NCBI RefSeq assembly: GCF_029871235.1
Contig: NZ_SSOM01000055.1
Location: forward strand, 124,001 to 188,000
Length of the DNA: 64,000 nucleotides
Reading direction: 5' to 3'
Origin: Pseudomonas sp. BN411
GTDB taxonomy: Bacteria; Pseudomonadota; Gammaproteobacteria; Pseudomonadales; Pseudomonadaceae
Below the pieces are notes generated by a model, which was not told the origin of the DNA, made no database searches, and was given only the letters and a program-made list of their open reading frames with translations. Each line of letters opens with the position of its first letter. Positions within the stretch are counted from its first letter, which is position 1. The translations under genes and the position numbers were made by a program. Below, piece after piece: positions 1 through 12,755 of this stretch.

Positions 1-762
1 CGGTTTGAGGCTGAACACCCATGACGACATCTGCCCTGGTGGCAGGTGGTCCTTGCCCGGCGGCGGCGAAGCAATGCGGATGTTGAATTTGACGATGCCC
101 TTTTCGTCCGGGTAGTTGGCCATCGAATAGGCGCGGATCACCACCTCATCAACCTTGGACACGTACTTCCACTGGTTGAACCTGTCCCAGTCGCCCCGGT
201 ACTCGGGCTGGATGTCGAAGTCCTTGTAGGCCACCTGGTGAGGCGGGCACTCCAGCTGCACATAGCCACCGGCGCGGAAGTCCACGCTCTCCCCTTCTGG
301 CAGGCGCAGGGTCAGTTCCTTGATGAAGGTGGCCACGTTGGGGTTGGACTCCACCGTGCACTCCCACTTCTTCACGCCGAAGACCTCTTCCGGCACTTCG
401 ATGTGCATGTCTTGCTTCACCGGGGTCTGGCAGGACAGGCGCCAGCCTTCCTTCGCCTGACGGCGGGTGAAGTGGGATTCCTCGGTGGGCAGCATCTCGC
501 CGCCACCGCTTTCCACCACGCATTTGCATTGGGCACAGGTACCGCCGCCACCGCACGCAGAAGACAGGAAGACGTTATGGGATGCCAGGGTTTGCAGCAG
601 CTTGCCGCCGGCCGGCACGGTGACGGTCCGCTCGCCGTTGATCACGATGTTCACGTCGCCGCTGGAAACCAGCTTGGCGCGGGCCGCCAGGATGATCACC
701 ACCAGCCCGAGGACGATGGCGGTGAACATGCCGATGGCAAGGAAGATTTCGAAACTCAGCAT
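1..762 (-). CDS. nqrF: NADH:quinone reductase (Na+/H+-translocating) subunit F, C-terminus off the left edge
   Basis: NqrF takes electrons from NADH and passes them through FAD and a [2Fe-2S] centre to the membrane subunits. The first 254 codons are present; the usual length is about 408. An N-terminal membrane helix (residues 3-24) precedes a plant-type ferredoxin domain with Cys70, Cys76, Cys79 (motif [14 protein letters not shown]) and a fourth Cys near 111. The start of the FAD-binding domain follows, including RAYSMANYP. The FAD/NADH-binding C-terminus lies beyond base 1. The ATG is nine bases after the nqrE stop, in a purine-rich stretch. It is the last visible gene of the nqrABCDEF operon. 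Confidence 0.96.
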   Translation of the reverse strand, partial: MLSFEIFLAIGMFTAIVLGLVVIILAARAKLVSSGDVNIVINGERTVTVPAGGKLLQTLASHNVFLSSACGGGGTCAQCKCVVESGGGEMLPTEESHFTRRQAKEGWRLSCQTPVKQDMHIEVPEEVFGVKKWECTVESNPNVATFIKELTLRLPEGESVDFRAGGYVQLECPPHQVAYKDFDIQPEYRGDWDRFNQWKYVSKVDEVVIRAYSMANYPDEKGIVKFNIRIASPPPGKDHLPPGQMSSWVFSLKP

Positions 763-771
763 GTCCTTTCC

Positions 772-1380
772 TTAGAGCTGCACACCGGAGAACGACATGA
801 AGCCGAGGGACATCAGGCCGATGGTGATGAAGGTGATACCGAGGCCCTGCAGGCCTTCGGGGACATCGCTGTATTTCAGCTTCTCGCGGATGCCCGCCAG
901 CAGCGCAATCGCCAACGCCCAGGAGAAACCGGAGCCGATGCCGTAGACCACGCTTTCGCCGAGGTTGTAATCGCGCTCCACCATGAACAGCGAGCCGGCC
1001 ATGATGGCGCAGTTCACCGTGATCAGCGGCAAGAACACGCCGAGGGCGTTGTAGAGCGAGGGTACGTATTTATCGAGCAGCATCTCGAGGATCTGCACGA
1101 TGGCGGCGATCACCCCGATGTAGCTGAGCAGACCGAGGAATGACAGATCCACATCCGGCAAGCCGGCCCAGGCCAGGGCGCCGTCCTTGAGCAGCAGGCT
1201 GTACAGCAGGTTGTTGGCCGGCACGGTGATGGCCTGCACCACGATCACCGCGATACCCAGGCCGATGGCGGTTTCCACCTTCTTCGAGATAGCGATGAAG
1301 GTGCACATGCCGAGGAAGAAAGCCAGGGCCATGTTTTCGACGAACACGGCCTTCACGAACAGGCTGAGGTAATGCTCCAT
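772..1380 (-). CDS. nqrE: NADH:quinone reductase subunit E (membrane)
   Basis: A 202-residue integral membrane subunit of the NQR complex with about six hydrophobic helices. NqrE pairs pseudo-symmetrically with NqrD and, in Vibrio, holds an intramembrane iron centre through conserved cysteines. Matching cysteines are seen here at residue 26 (GMCTF) and near 124 (TVNCAIM). The start codon shares one base with the nqrD stop (TGATG), so translation is probably coupled. Length and sequence are typical of the family. Confidence 0.96.
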   Translation of the reverse strand: MEHYLSLFVKAVFVENMALAFFLGMCTFIAISKKVETAIGLGIAVIVVQAITVPANNLLYSLLLKDGALAWAGLPDVDLSFLGLLSYIGVIAAIVQILEMLLDKYVPSLYNALGVFLPLITVNCAIMAGSLFMVERDYNLGESVVYGIGSGFSWALAIALLAGIREKLKYSDVPEGLQGLGITFITIGLMSLGFMSFSGVQL

Positions 1381-2054
1381 CAGTAGGCCTCCTTATTGGA
1401 TACCTGGGGCGCGATCTTGTAGGCCGGCGCCTCTTTCTGCTCGGTCTTCCAGCTGCGCAGGGCCCAGATGATCAGGCCGATGAGGAAGAAGGCCGAGGGC
1501 GGCAGCAGGAGCAGGCCGTTGGGCTGGTACCAGCCGCCATCATTGATTACCGGCAGCACCTCGTAGCCCAGCAGCTTTCCGGCGCCGAACAGCTCGCGAA
1601 CGATGCCGAGGACAATCAGCATGGCGCTATAGCCCAGGCCGTTGCCGATGCCATCGAAGAACGACAGGAGCGGCGGATTGGCCATGGCAAAGGCCTCCGC
1701 GCGGCCCATCACGATGCAGTTGGTGATGATCAGGCCGACGAACACCGAGAGCTGCTTGGACAGGCTGAAGGCATAGGCCTTGAGCACCTGGTCCACCACA
1801 ATCACCAGCGACGCGATGATCACCATCTGCACGATCATGCGGATCGAGCTGGGGATCTGGCTGCGGATCATCGAGATGAACAGGTTGGAGAAGCCGGTCA
1901 CCAGGGTCAGGGCGATGGACATCACCAGCGCGGTCTTCAGGTTGGAAGTGACCGCCAGGGCCGAACAGATGCCGAGGATCTGCAGGCCGATGGGGTTGTT
2001 GTGCAGGATCGGGTCCAGCAGGACCGACCGGATAGTGGGCTGCGCCATGCTCAT
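1380..2054 (-). CDS. nqrD: NADH:quinone reductase subunit D (membrane)
   Basis: A 224-residue membrane subunit, homologous in fold to NqrE, that completes the intramembrane iron site. Cys30 (GICSAL) and the later ITNC motif match the paired half-site expected for NqrD. Several hydrophobic helices cover most of the chain, and a short polar C-terminus ends the protein. The start overlaps the nqrC stop by four bases (ATGA). A second in-frame ATG two codons in (MAQPT) could be the real start. Confidence 0.95.
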   Translation of the reverse strand: MSMAQPTIRSVLLDPILHNNPIGLQILGICSALAVTSNLKTALVMSIALTLVTGFSNLFISMIRSQIPSSIRMIVQMVIIASLVIVVDQVLKAYAFSLSKQLSVFVGLIITNCIVMGRAEAFAMANPPLLSFFDGIGNGLGYSAMLIVLGIVRELFGAGKLLGYEVLPVINDGGWYQPNGLLLLPPSAFFLIGLIIWALRSWKTEQKEAPAYKIAPQVSNKEAY

Positions 2055-2839
2055 GCTTCCCCGTCGTTCAGTTTGGCCAGGAAGGGACCGAAGCCGTTCT
2101 TGCCCAGCCAGAAATGCAGCAGGTTGTTGACGCCCTTGCTGGTCAGCGTCGCACCGGCAAGACCGTCGACCTGGTGACTGGCGTTCGGCGACTGCGCGTC
2201 GACACTGCCCTTGATGATCTGGATCGCCAGTTGGCCCTGCTCATCGAACAGGTTCTTGCCATTCCACAGCGCCTTCCATTTCGGGTTGTCCACTTCACCA
2301 CCGAGCCCCGGAGTTTCGCCGTGCTGGTAGAAGCCAAGACCGACCACGGTATTGAGGTCGCCCTTGAGTGCGAGGAACCCGTAGAGGGTCGACCACAGCC
2401 CATAACCTCGCACCGGCAGGATCAGGGTCTGCAGCTTGCCCTCCTGCTCCACCAGGTACACGGTGGAGAATCGCTCGCGGCGCTTGATGGAAGCGATGTC
2501 CTGCTCGGCCGACAAGGCATCCGACAGCTCCGGGTCCTTGGCGGCTTTCAGCGGATCGAAGCCGGCAGCCTGGATGGCATCGCTGAATTCGCCGGTGGAG
2601 AGGTCCACCACCTTCGCACTGATGCGCTCGGCATAGAGCTTCTTCACCTCGTCGGCGGACATGCCCGGTTCGCCCAGACCGGCGATAGCGAGGATGCTGC
2701 GCTGCTTGTCCAGCTCGCGGTTTTCCACTTGAACCGGCTTCAGCGCCACGGCGCCACCCGCCACGAACACGGAGCACACCAGGCAGACCACCAGGGCCAC
2801 CATCAAGGTGCGGAGAGTGGATTCTTTCTGGTTAGCCAT
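2051..2839 (-). CDS. nqrC: NADH:quinone reductase subunit C (covalent FMN)
   Basis: NqrC carries a covalently bound FMN on the periplasmic side and relays electrons to NqrB. The 262-residue protein has one N-terminal membrane anchor (about residues 11-33) and a periplasmic FMN-binding domain. The flavinylation motif [10 protein letters not shown] is present, with Thr231 the expected phosphoester-linked residue. The modification needs the flavin transferase ApbE, usually encoded just after nqrF and so outside this window. Its start overlaps the end of nqrB by eight bases. Confidence 0.96.
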   Translation of the reverse strand: MANQKESTLRTLMVALVVCLVCSVFVAGGAVALKPVQVENRELDKQRSILAIAGLGEPGMSADEVKKLYAERISAKVVDLSTGEFSDAIQAAGFDPLKAAKDPELSDALSAEQDIASIKRRERFSTVYLVEQEGKLQTLILPVRGYGLWSTLYGFLALKGDLNTVVGLGFYQHGETPGLGGEVDNPKWKALWNGKNLFDEQGQLAIQIIKGSVDAQSPNASHQVDGLAGATLTSKGVNNLLHFWLGKNGFGPFLAKLNDGEA

Positions 2840-4043
2840 TGCGAGCCAGCCTCCGCTTGATATTGGCCTGGACGACGAAATGGTCGATCAACGGCGCGAA
2901 CAGGTTGGCGAAGAGGATCGCCAGCATCATGCCTTCCGGGAAGGCCGGGTTGACCACGCGGATCAACACCACCATCAGGCCGATCAGCGTGCCGAACAGC
3001 CATTTGCCGGTGTTGGTCATGGACGCGGACACCGGGTCGGTGGCCATGAACATCATGCCGAACGCGAAGCCACCCAGGACCAGGTGCCAGTACCAGGGCA
3101 TGGCAAACATCGGGTTGGTGTCCGAACCGATGGTGTTGAACAGCCAACTGGTGGCGATCATCCCCAGCATCACGCCGGCGACGATGCGCCAGGCTGCGAT
3201 ACGGGTGACCAGCAGCACGCCGCCGCCGATCAGGATGGCCAGCGTGCTGGTTTCGCCGATGGAGCCCTGGATAGTGCCCAGGAATGCATCCATCCAGCTG
3301 ATGCCGTGGCCGACGATGTTCTCGACGCCGCCTGCAGCACCCAGGCTCAGGGAGGTGGCGCCGGCGAAACCGTCCACCGCCGTCCACACCTCGTCCCCGG
3401 AAATCTGCGCGGGATAGGCGAAGAAGAGGAAGGCGCGGCCGGCCAGGGCCGGGTTGAGGAAGTTCTTGCCGGTGCCGCCGAAGACTTCCTTGCCCAGCAC
3501 CACGCCGAAGCTGATGCCCAGCGCCACCTGCCAGAGAGGGATGCTCGGCGGCAGCGTCAGGGCGAAGAGCACGGAGGTGACGAAGAAGCCTTCGTTCACT
3601 TCATGGCGGCGAATGGAAGCGAAAAGCACTTCCCAGAAGCCACCAACGATGAAGGTCACGGCGTAGATGGGCAGGAACCAGGCAGCGCCCTGGATAAAGT
3701 TGTCCCACAGGCTGTTCGGGTCGAAACCAGCCAGCGAACCGATCAACGCGAAGCGCCAGCCTTCCTGGGCCACCAGCAGCTCAGGGCTTTGCGCGAATAC
3801 CAGGTTGGCCTGGTAGCCGACGTTCCACATGCCGAAGAACATCGCCGGGAAGGTGCAGAGCCAGACGGTGATCATCATGCGCTTGAGGTCGATACCGTCG
3901 CGCACATGGGCCGTGGTGCGGGTCACGTTGGCGGGGCGATAGAAAAAGGTATCTACCGCCTCGTACAGCGCGTACCACTTTTCATAGCGACCGCCCTGCT
4001 CGAAGTTGTGCTCGATGCGGTCGAGGAATTTTCTAAGGCCCAT
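2832..4043 (-). CDS. nqrB: NADH:quinone reductase subunit B (membrane, covalent FMN, quinone site)
   Basis: The largest membrane subunit (403 residues, about ten helices). It holds a covalent FMN and riboflavin and forms the quinone and ion path. The FMN attachment motif is GFAGATS with Thr230. I chose the ATG at 4043 (MGLRKFLD) over an upstream in-frame ATG because it matches the conserved NqrB N-terminus and begins directly after the nqrA stop. The P. aeruginosa enzyme has been reported to pump protons rather than sodium; this orthologue may do the same, but the sequence alone does not settle it. Confidence 0.96.
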   Translation of the reverse strand: MGLRKFLDRIEHNFEQGGRYEKWYALYEAVDTFFYRPANVTRTTAHVRDGIDLKRMMITVWLCTFPAMFFGMWNVGYQANLVFAQSPELLVAQEGWRFALIGSLAGFDPNSLWDNFIQGAAWFLPIYAVTFIVGGFWEVLFASIRRHEVNEGFFVTSVLFALTLPPSIPLWQVALGISFGVVLGKEVFGGTGKNFLNPALAGRAFLFFAYPAQISGDEVWTAVDGFAGATSLSLGAAGGVENIVGHGISWMDAFLGTIQGSIGETSTLAILIGGGVLLVTRIAAWRIVAGVMLGMIATSWLFNTIGSDTNPMFAMPWYWHLVLGGFAFGMMFMATDPVSASMTNTGKWLFGTLIGLMVVLIRVVNPAFPEGMMLAILFANLFAPLIDHFVVQANIKRRLARNG

Positions 4044-4044
4044 C

Positions 4045-5541
<1,497 letters not shown>

Positions 5542-5613
5542 TCAGGGACTTAGGAAATATCAGGCAACAAGGCGTCCGCTTCTGAACGAAGGGTCATCCC
5601 TTGCGCCCCAATG

Positions 5614-5638
5614 AAAAACGGGAGCCAGAGGCTCCCGT
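5614..5638 (-). terminator. Intrinsic terminator after the aroP-like permease
   Basis: Perfect 9-bp stem ACGGGAGCC/GGCTCCCGT with a 3-base loop, followed on the minus strand by a run of five T. It lies 20 bases after the permease stop and insulates the nqr promoter. Confidence 0.88.
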
Positions 5639-5658
5639 TATCTTGTCCGCAATGGGCT

Positions 5659-7071
5659 TCAGTGGGCGGTCGCGCGTGCCGCGGAACGCTTGAAGTAGTA
5701 GCAGACGCCGATCAGGGCCAGCCAGAAGGGAATGGCATAGACCGAAACGTTGATGCCCGGAATCATCAGCATCACGCCGAGGATCAGCGCCACGAACGCC
5801 AGGCACAGGTAATTGCCAAGCGGGTACCAGAGCGCCTTGAAGGAGGGCTCGATACCTTGGGCAACCATGCTCTTGCGGAACTTCAGGTGGGACAGACTGA
5901 TCATCGCCCAGTTGATCACCAGGGCCGCTACCACCAGCGCCATCAGCAGTTCCAGGGCCTTCTGCGGCGCAAGGTAGTTCACGACCACGCAGAGGAAGGT
6001 GATCAGTGCGGAGAGGCCAATGGCAAGTACCGGCACGCCACGGTCATCCACCTTCATCAGCGCCCTGGGCGCATCGCCCTGCTCGGCCAGACCGTAGAGC
6101 ATGCGACTGTTGGCATAGACACCGCTGTTGTAGACCGACAGGGCTGCGGTCAATACCACGAAGTTCAGGATATGGGCCGCAGCATCGCTGCCGATCAGCG
6201 AGAAAATCTGCACGAAGGGGCTGCCGCTGTAGGGATCGCCCGCAGCGTTCAGGGTCTCCAGCAGCCTGTCCCAGGGATAGAGCATCAGCAGCACACTGAG
6301 GGCGCCAATGTAGAAAATCAGGATGCGGTAGATGACCTGGTTGACGGCCTTGGGAATCACCTTCTTCGGCTCGCTGGCTTCGGCAGCAGTAATGCCGATC
6401 AACTCCAGGCCACCGAAGGAGAACATGATGATGGCCAACACCATCACCAGGCCTTCCAGGCCGTTGGGGAAGAAGCCGCCATGGCTCCAGAGGTTGCTCA
6501 CCGCCGCCTGCTCGCCGCCCGTGCCGCTGACCAGCAGGTAGATACCCAGGATGATCATGCCGATGATGGCCACCACCTTGATCAGGGCGAACCAGAATTC
6601 CGCCTCACCGAAGACCTTCACGTTGGCCAGGTTGATCAGGTTGATCAGCACGAAAAACACCGCCGCCGATACCCAGGTGGGAACCTCCGGCCACCAGAAC
6701 TGGATGTACTTGCCCACGGCTGTCAGCTCGGCCATGCCCACCAGGACGTACAGCACCCAGTAGTTCCAGCCGGAGAGGAAGCCCGCATAACCGCCCCAGT
6801 ACTTGTGGGCGAAGTGGCTGAAGGAGCCGGCCACAGGTTCTTCGACGATCATCTCGCCGAGCTGACGCATGATCAGGAATGCGAAGAAGCCGGCAATGGC
6901 GTAGCCGAGAATCATCGACGGTCCCGCCGACTTGAGCACCCCGGCCGAGCCCAGGAACAGGCCGGTACCGATGGCGCCGCCCAGCGCGATTAGCTGGATG
7001 TGGCGGTTTTTCAGGCCCCTTTTGAGCGGCCCCTGGTGAAGGTGATGTCCTTCCATCTGGGTAATCCCCAA
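5659..7071 (-). CDS. aroP: Aromatic amino-acid permease, AroP-like (APC superfamily)
   Basis: Proton-coupled amino-acid importer of the inner membrane, 470 residues with about 12 hydrophobic helices. The N-terminal signature LKNRHIQLIALGGAIGTGLF and the following VLKSAGPS segment are typical of the AroP/ProY/GabP family. Similarity and position point to the P. aeruginosa aroP1 gene, so aromatic amino acids are the likely substrates, but proline or GABA cannot be excluded from sequence alone. A second ATG five codons in (MEGHH) could be the true start. The gene is monocistronic, flanked by terminators on both sides. Confidence 0.8.
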   Translation of the reverse strand: MGITQMEGHHLHQGPLKRGLKNRHIQLIALGGAIGTGLFLGSAGVLKSAGPSMILGYAIAGFFAFLIMRQLGEMIVEEPVAGSFSHFAHKYWGGYAGFLSGWNYWVLYVLVGMAELTAVGKYIQFWWPEVPTWVSAAVFFVLINLINLANVKVFGEAEFWFALIKVVAIIGMIILGIYLLVSGTGGEQAAVSNLWSHGGFFPNGLEGLVMVLAIIMFSFGGLELIGITAAEASEPKKVIPKAVNQVIYRILIFYIGALSVLLMLYPWDRLLETLNAAGDPYSGSPFVQIFSLIGSDAAAHILNFVVLTAALSVYNSGVYANSRMLYGLAEQGDAPRALMKVDDRGVPVLAIGLSALITFLCVVVNYLAPQKALELLMALVVAALVINWAMISLSHLKFRKSMVAQGIEPSFKALWYPLGNYLCLAFVALILGVMLMIPGINVSVYAIPFWLALIGVCYYFKRSAARATAH

Positions 7072-7105
7072 GCGATTCTTGTTATCCGATTACAGACGCA
7101 AAAAT

Positions 7106-7137
7106 GAAAAACGGGAGCCCGAGAGCTCCCGTTTTTC
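7106..7137. terminator. Strong, bidirectional-looking terminator after gap
   Basis: A 13-bp perfect inverted repeat (GAAAAACGGGAGC and its complement) with a 6-base loop has A-runs on one side and T-runs on the other. It ends the gap transcript (stop at 7150) and lies directly upstream of the permease gene. Confidence 0.9.
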
Positions 7138-7149
7138 ACAGATCACAAC

Positions 7150-8598
7150 TTACTGAGGGAAGGACGGCGGATTCACGCCTGCCATGTCTTCCATCACGCG
7201 CACTACCTGGCAGCTGTAACCGAACTCGTTGTCGTACCAGACGTACAGCACAACGCGGTTGTCGTTGCAGATGGTGGCTTCAGCATCGACCACACCGGCG
7301 TGGCGGGAACCGACGAAGTCGGAGGACACCACTTCCTGGGAGGAGACGTAATCGATCTGCTTGTGCAGATCCGAATGCATGGCCGCCTGGCGCAGGTATT
7401 CGTTGATCTCGTCGCGGCTGGTGGCCTTCTCCAGGTTCAGGTTCAGGATCGCCATGGAGACGTTCGGAGTCGGAACGCGGATGGCGTTGCCGGTCAGCTT
7501 GCCCTTCAGCACCGGCAGGGCCTTGGCGGCGGCGGTGGCGGCACCGGTCTCGGTGATCACCATGTTCAGCGGAGCGCTACGACCGCGACGGCTGCCCTTG
7601 TGGAAGTTGTCGATCAGGTTCTGGTCGTTGGTGTACGAGTGAACGGTTTCGACGTGGCCGTTGACGATGCCGAACTGGTCATTGACCGCCTTCAGCACCG
7701 GCACGATGGCGTTGGTGGTGCAGGAAGCGGCGGAGACGATCTTGTCGTCGGCAGTGATGTCGCCGTGGTTGATGCCGTGAACGATGTTCTTCAGAGCACC
7801 CTTGCCCGGAGCGGTCAGGACGACGCGGTCGATACCCGGGCACTTCAGGTGCTGGGCCAGGCCGTCGGCGTCACGCCATTTGCCGGTGTTGTCGACCAGC
7901 AGGGCGTTCTTGATGCCGTAGGCGGTGTAGTCGATCGAGGCGGGATCGTTGGAGTAGATCACCTGGATCAGGTTGCCGTTGGCGGTCAGGGTGTTGTTTT
8001 CTTCGTCGATGACGATGGTGCCGTCGAACGGACCGTGTACGGAGTCACGGCGCAGCAGGCTGGCACGCTTGACCAGGTCGTTCTCGGCACCCTTGCGGAC
8101 GACGATGGCGCGCAGGCGCAGGCCGTCGCCACCACCGGTCTTCTCGATCAGGATGCGCGCCAGCAGGCGGCCGATGCGGCCGAAGCCGTACAGGACGACG
8201 TCGGTGCCTTCGCGGGCAGCGCCGTTCTGCTTGCCAACCACGTCGGCCAGCTCGTCCTTGGTGAACTGCTCGATGCTGCGGCCATTACCTTCGGCCTTGA
8301 ACTTGGCAACCATCTTGCCCAGGTCCACGGAAGCGGCGCCCAGCTTGAGCTCGCTCATGGCCTTGAGGATCGGGAAGGTTTCGTGAACCGACAGCTCGGC
8401 TTCATCCGCGAGGCGGTGACGAGCAAAGCGGTGGGCCTTGAGGATGGCGATCACGGAGCGGTTGATCAGGCCACGGCCATAGATCGAAGTCACAACATTG
8501 TTGTTGCGATACAGCTGGCCAATCATCGGAATCATGGCTTCCGCGAGGGCTTCACGATCGATCCATTCACCGAGACACTGGTCGGGCTTCTGAGTCAC
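7150..8598 (-). CDS. gap: Glyceraldehyde-3-phosphate dehydrogenase with a long N-terminal extension
   Basis: NAD(P)-dependent oxidation of glyceraldehyde-3-phosphate or the reverse. About 120 residues of extra N-terminal sequence precede the Rossmann motif VVLYGFGRIGRLLAR. The catalytic cysteine is in SAASCTTNAIVP and the C-terminal WYDNEFGYS is present. I chose GTG at 8598 (MTQKPDQCLGEW) because AAGG lies eight bases upstream; ATG at 8616 gives six more residues but lacks a clear ribosome site. Ordinary GAPDHs are about 335 residues; this one is about 482, matching the PA3001 type. The role of the extension is unknown to me. Confidence 0.88.
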   Translation of the reverse strand: MTQKPDQCLGEWIDREALAEAMIPMIGQLYRNNNVVTSIYGRGLINRSVIAILKAHRFARHRLADEAELSVHETFPILKAMSELKLGAASVDLGKMVAKFKAEGNGRSIEQFTKDELADVVGKQNGAAREGTDVVLYGFGRIGRLLARILIEKTGGGDGLRLRAIVVRKGAENDLVKRASLLRRDSVHGPFDGTIVIDEENNTLTANGNLIQVIYSNDPASIDYTAYGIKNALLVDNTGKWRDADGLAQHLKCPGIDRVVLTAPGKGALKNIVHGINHGDITADDKIVSAASCTTNAIVPVLKAVNDQFGIVNGHVETVHSYTNDQNLIDNFHKGSRRGRSAPLNMVITETGAATAAAKALPVLKGKLTGNAIRVPTPNVSMAILNLNLEKATSRDEINEYLRQAAMHSDLHKQIDYVSSQEVVSSDFVGSRHAGVVDAEATICNDNRVVLYVWYDNEFGYSCQVVRVMEDMAGVNPPSFPQ

Positions 8599-8640
8599 GG
8601 GCAGTACCTTCCACATGTAGGGGATGAAAAAAGGGGCTAC

Positions 8641-8669
8641 ATTATGACGGCGCACGCAGGCGCCGGCAA
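8641..8669 (-). promoter_or_regulatory. Candidate promoter of gap
   Basis: Minus strand TTGCCG (8669-8664), 17 bases, CATAAT (8646-8641). It diverges from the mfd promoter in the same 148-bp gap. Confidence 0.5.
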
Positions 8670-8687
8670 TCAGCAGCGGGCCCAACA

Positions 8688-8717
8688 CTGACATCCGCTA
8701 GTCGGGATAGTTACAAT
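8688..8717 (+). promoter_or_regulatory. Candidate promoter of mfd
   Basis: CTGACA (8688-8693), an 18-base spacer and TACAAT (8712-8717). The predicted start of transcription is near 8724, leaving a leader of about 23 bases. Confidence 0.55.
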
Positions 8718-8746
8718 CCGCCGATCTTTTTCCGACCGGAGCCACC

Positions 8747-12193
<3,447 letters not shown>

Positions 12194-12227
12194 TCTGCGG
12201 AATGATTGCCCCTATAAGGAACAACCC

Positions 12228-12749
12228 ATGCGTGCCATTCGTAACTTCGCCCTGCTGCTCGCCCTGCTGGCCCCGGCAGCTTTCGCCGACGGTCTCTATT
12301 CGGTGGAAATGATCATCTTCCGCCAGTCCGGCGATCCGATTCCCGCCAGCCAGCCGGCGCCGGACGACTGGGCCGCGGGCAGCCAGTCCATCGAAGGCAG
12401 CGAGCGCGGAACCGCGCTGGACGGCGAAGCGGCGAAGCTCAATCCCAATGCCGGTTACGAAGTGCTGCTGCACAAGGCCTGGTCGCAGAACCTGTCCGCC
12501 ACGCCGAACATGGTCTCGGTGACCTCCGGCGAACAGCAGCTCGGCCATTACCCGGTGGAAGGCACCCTGGCACTCACTCTCGATCGCAGCGTCGACGCCC
12601 AGGCCGACTTCTGGATCAACCGGTTCGACGGCAGCGGCCTGATCAGCAGCAGCGAGCGCCTGCGTCAGGGCACCCGCCTGAAGAACGGCGAACTGACCTT
12701 CCTCGACCACGGCAACCTGGGCATCCTGATCCGCGTCAGCCCGCTCTAA
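12228..12749 (+). CDS. csiV: CsiV-like periplasmic peptidoglycan-associated protein
   Basis: A 173-residue exported protein with a clear signal peptide (residues 1-20, cut after AFA). The mature part opens with LYSVEMIIFRQ and ends with a GNLGILIRVSPL strand, as in the CsiV family. CsiV of Vibrio cholerae binds peptidoglycan and supports the PBP1A synthase; its gene also lies beside mfd. The spacing after mfd (34 bases with AAGGAACA) fits a shared transcript. This copy is shorter than the Vibrio protein as I remember it, so the exact role is inferred. Confidence 0.6.
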   Translation: MRAIRNFALLLALLAPAAFADGLYSVEMIIFRQSGDPIPASQPAPDDWAAGSQSIEGSERGTALDGEAAKLNPNAGYEVLLHKAWSQNLSATPNMVSVTSGEQQLGHYPVEGTLALTLDRSVDAQADFWINRFDGSGLISSSERLRQGTRLKNGELTFLDHGNLGILIRVSPL

Positions 12750-12755
12750 GGCACC

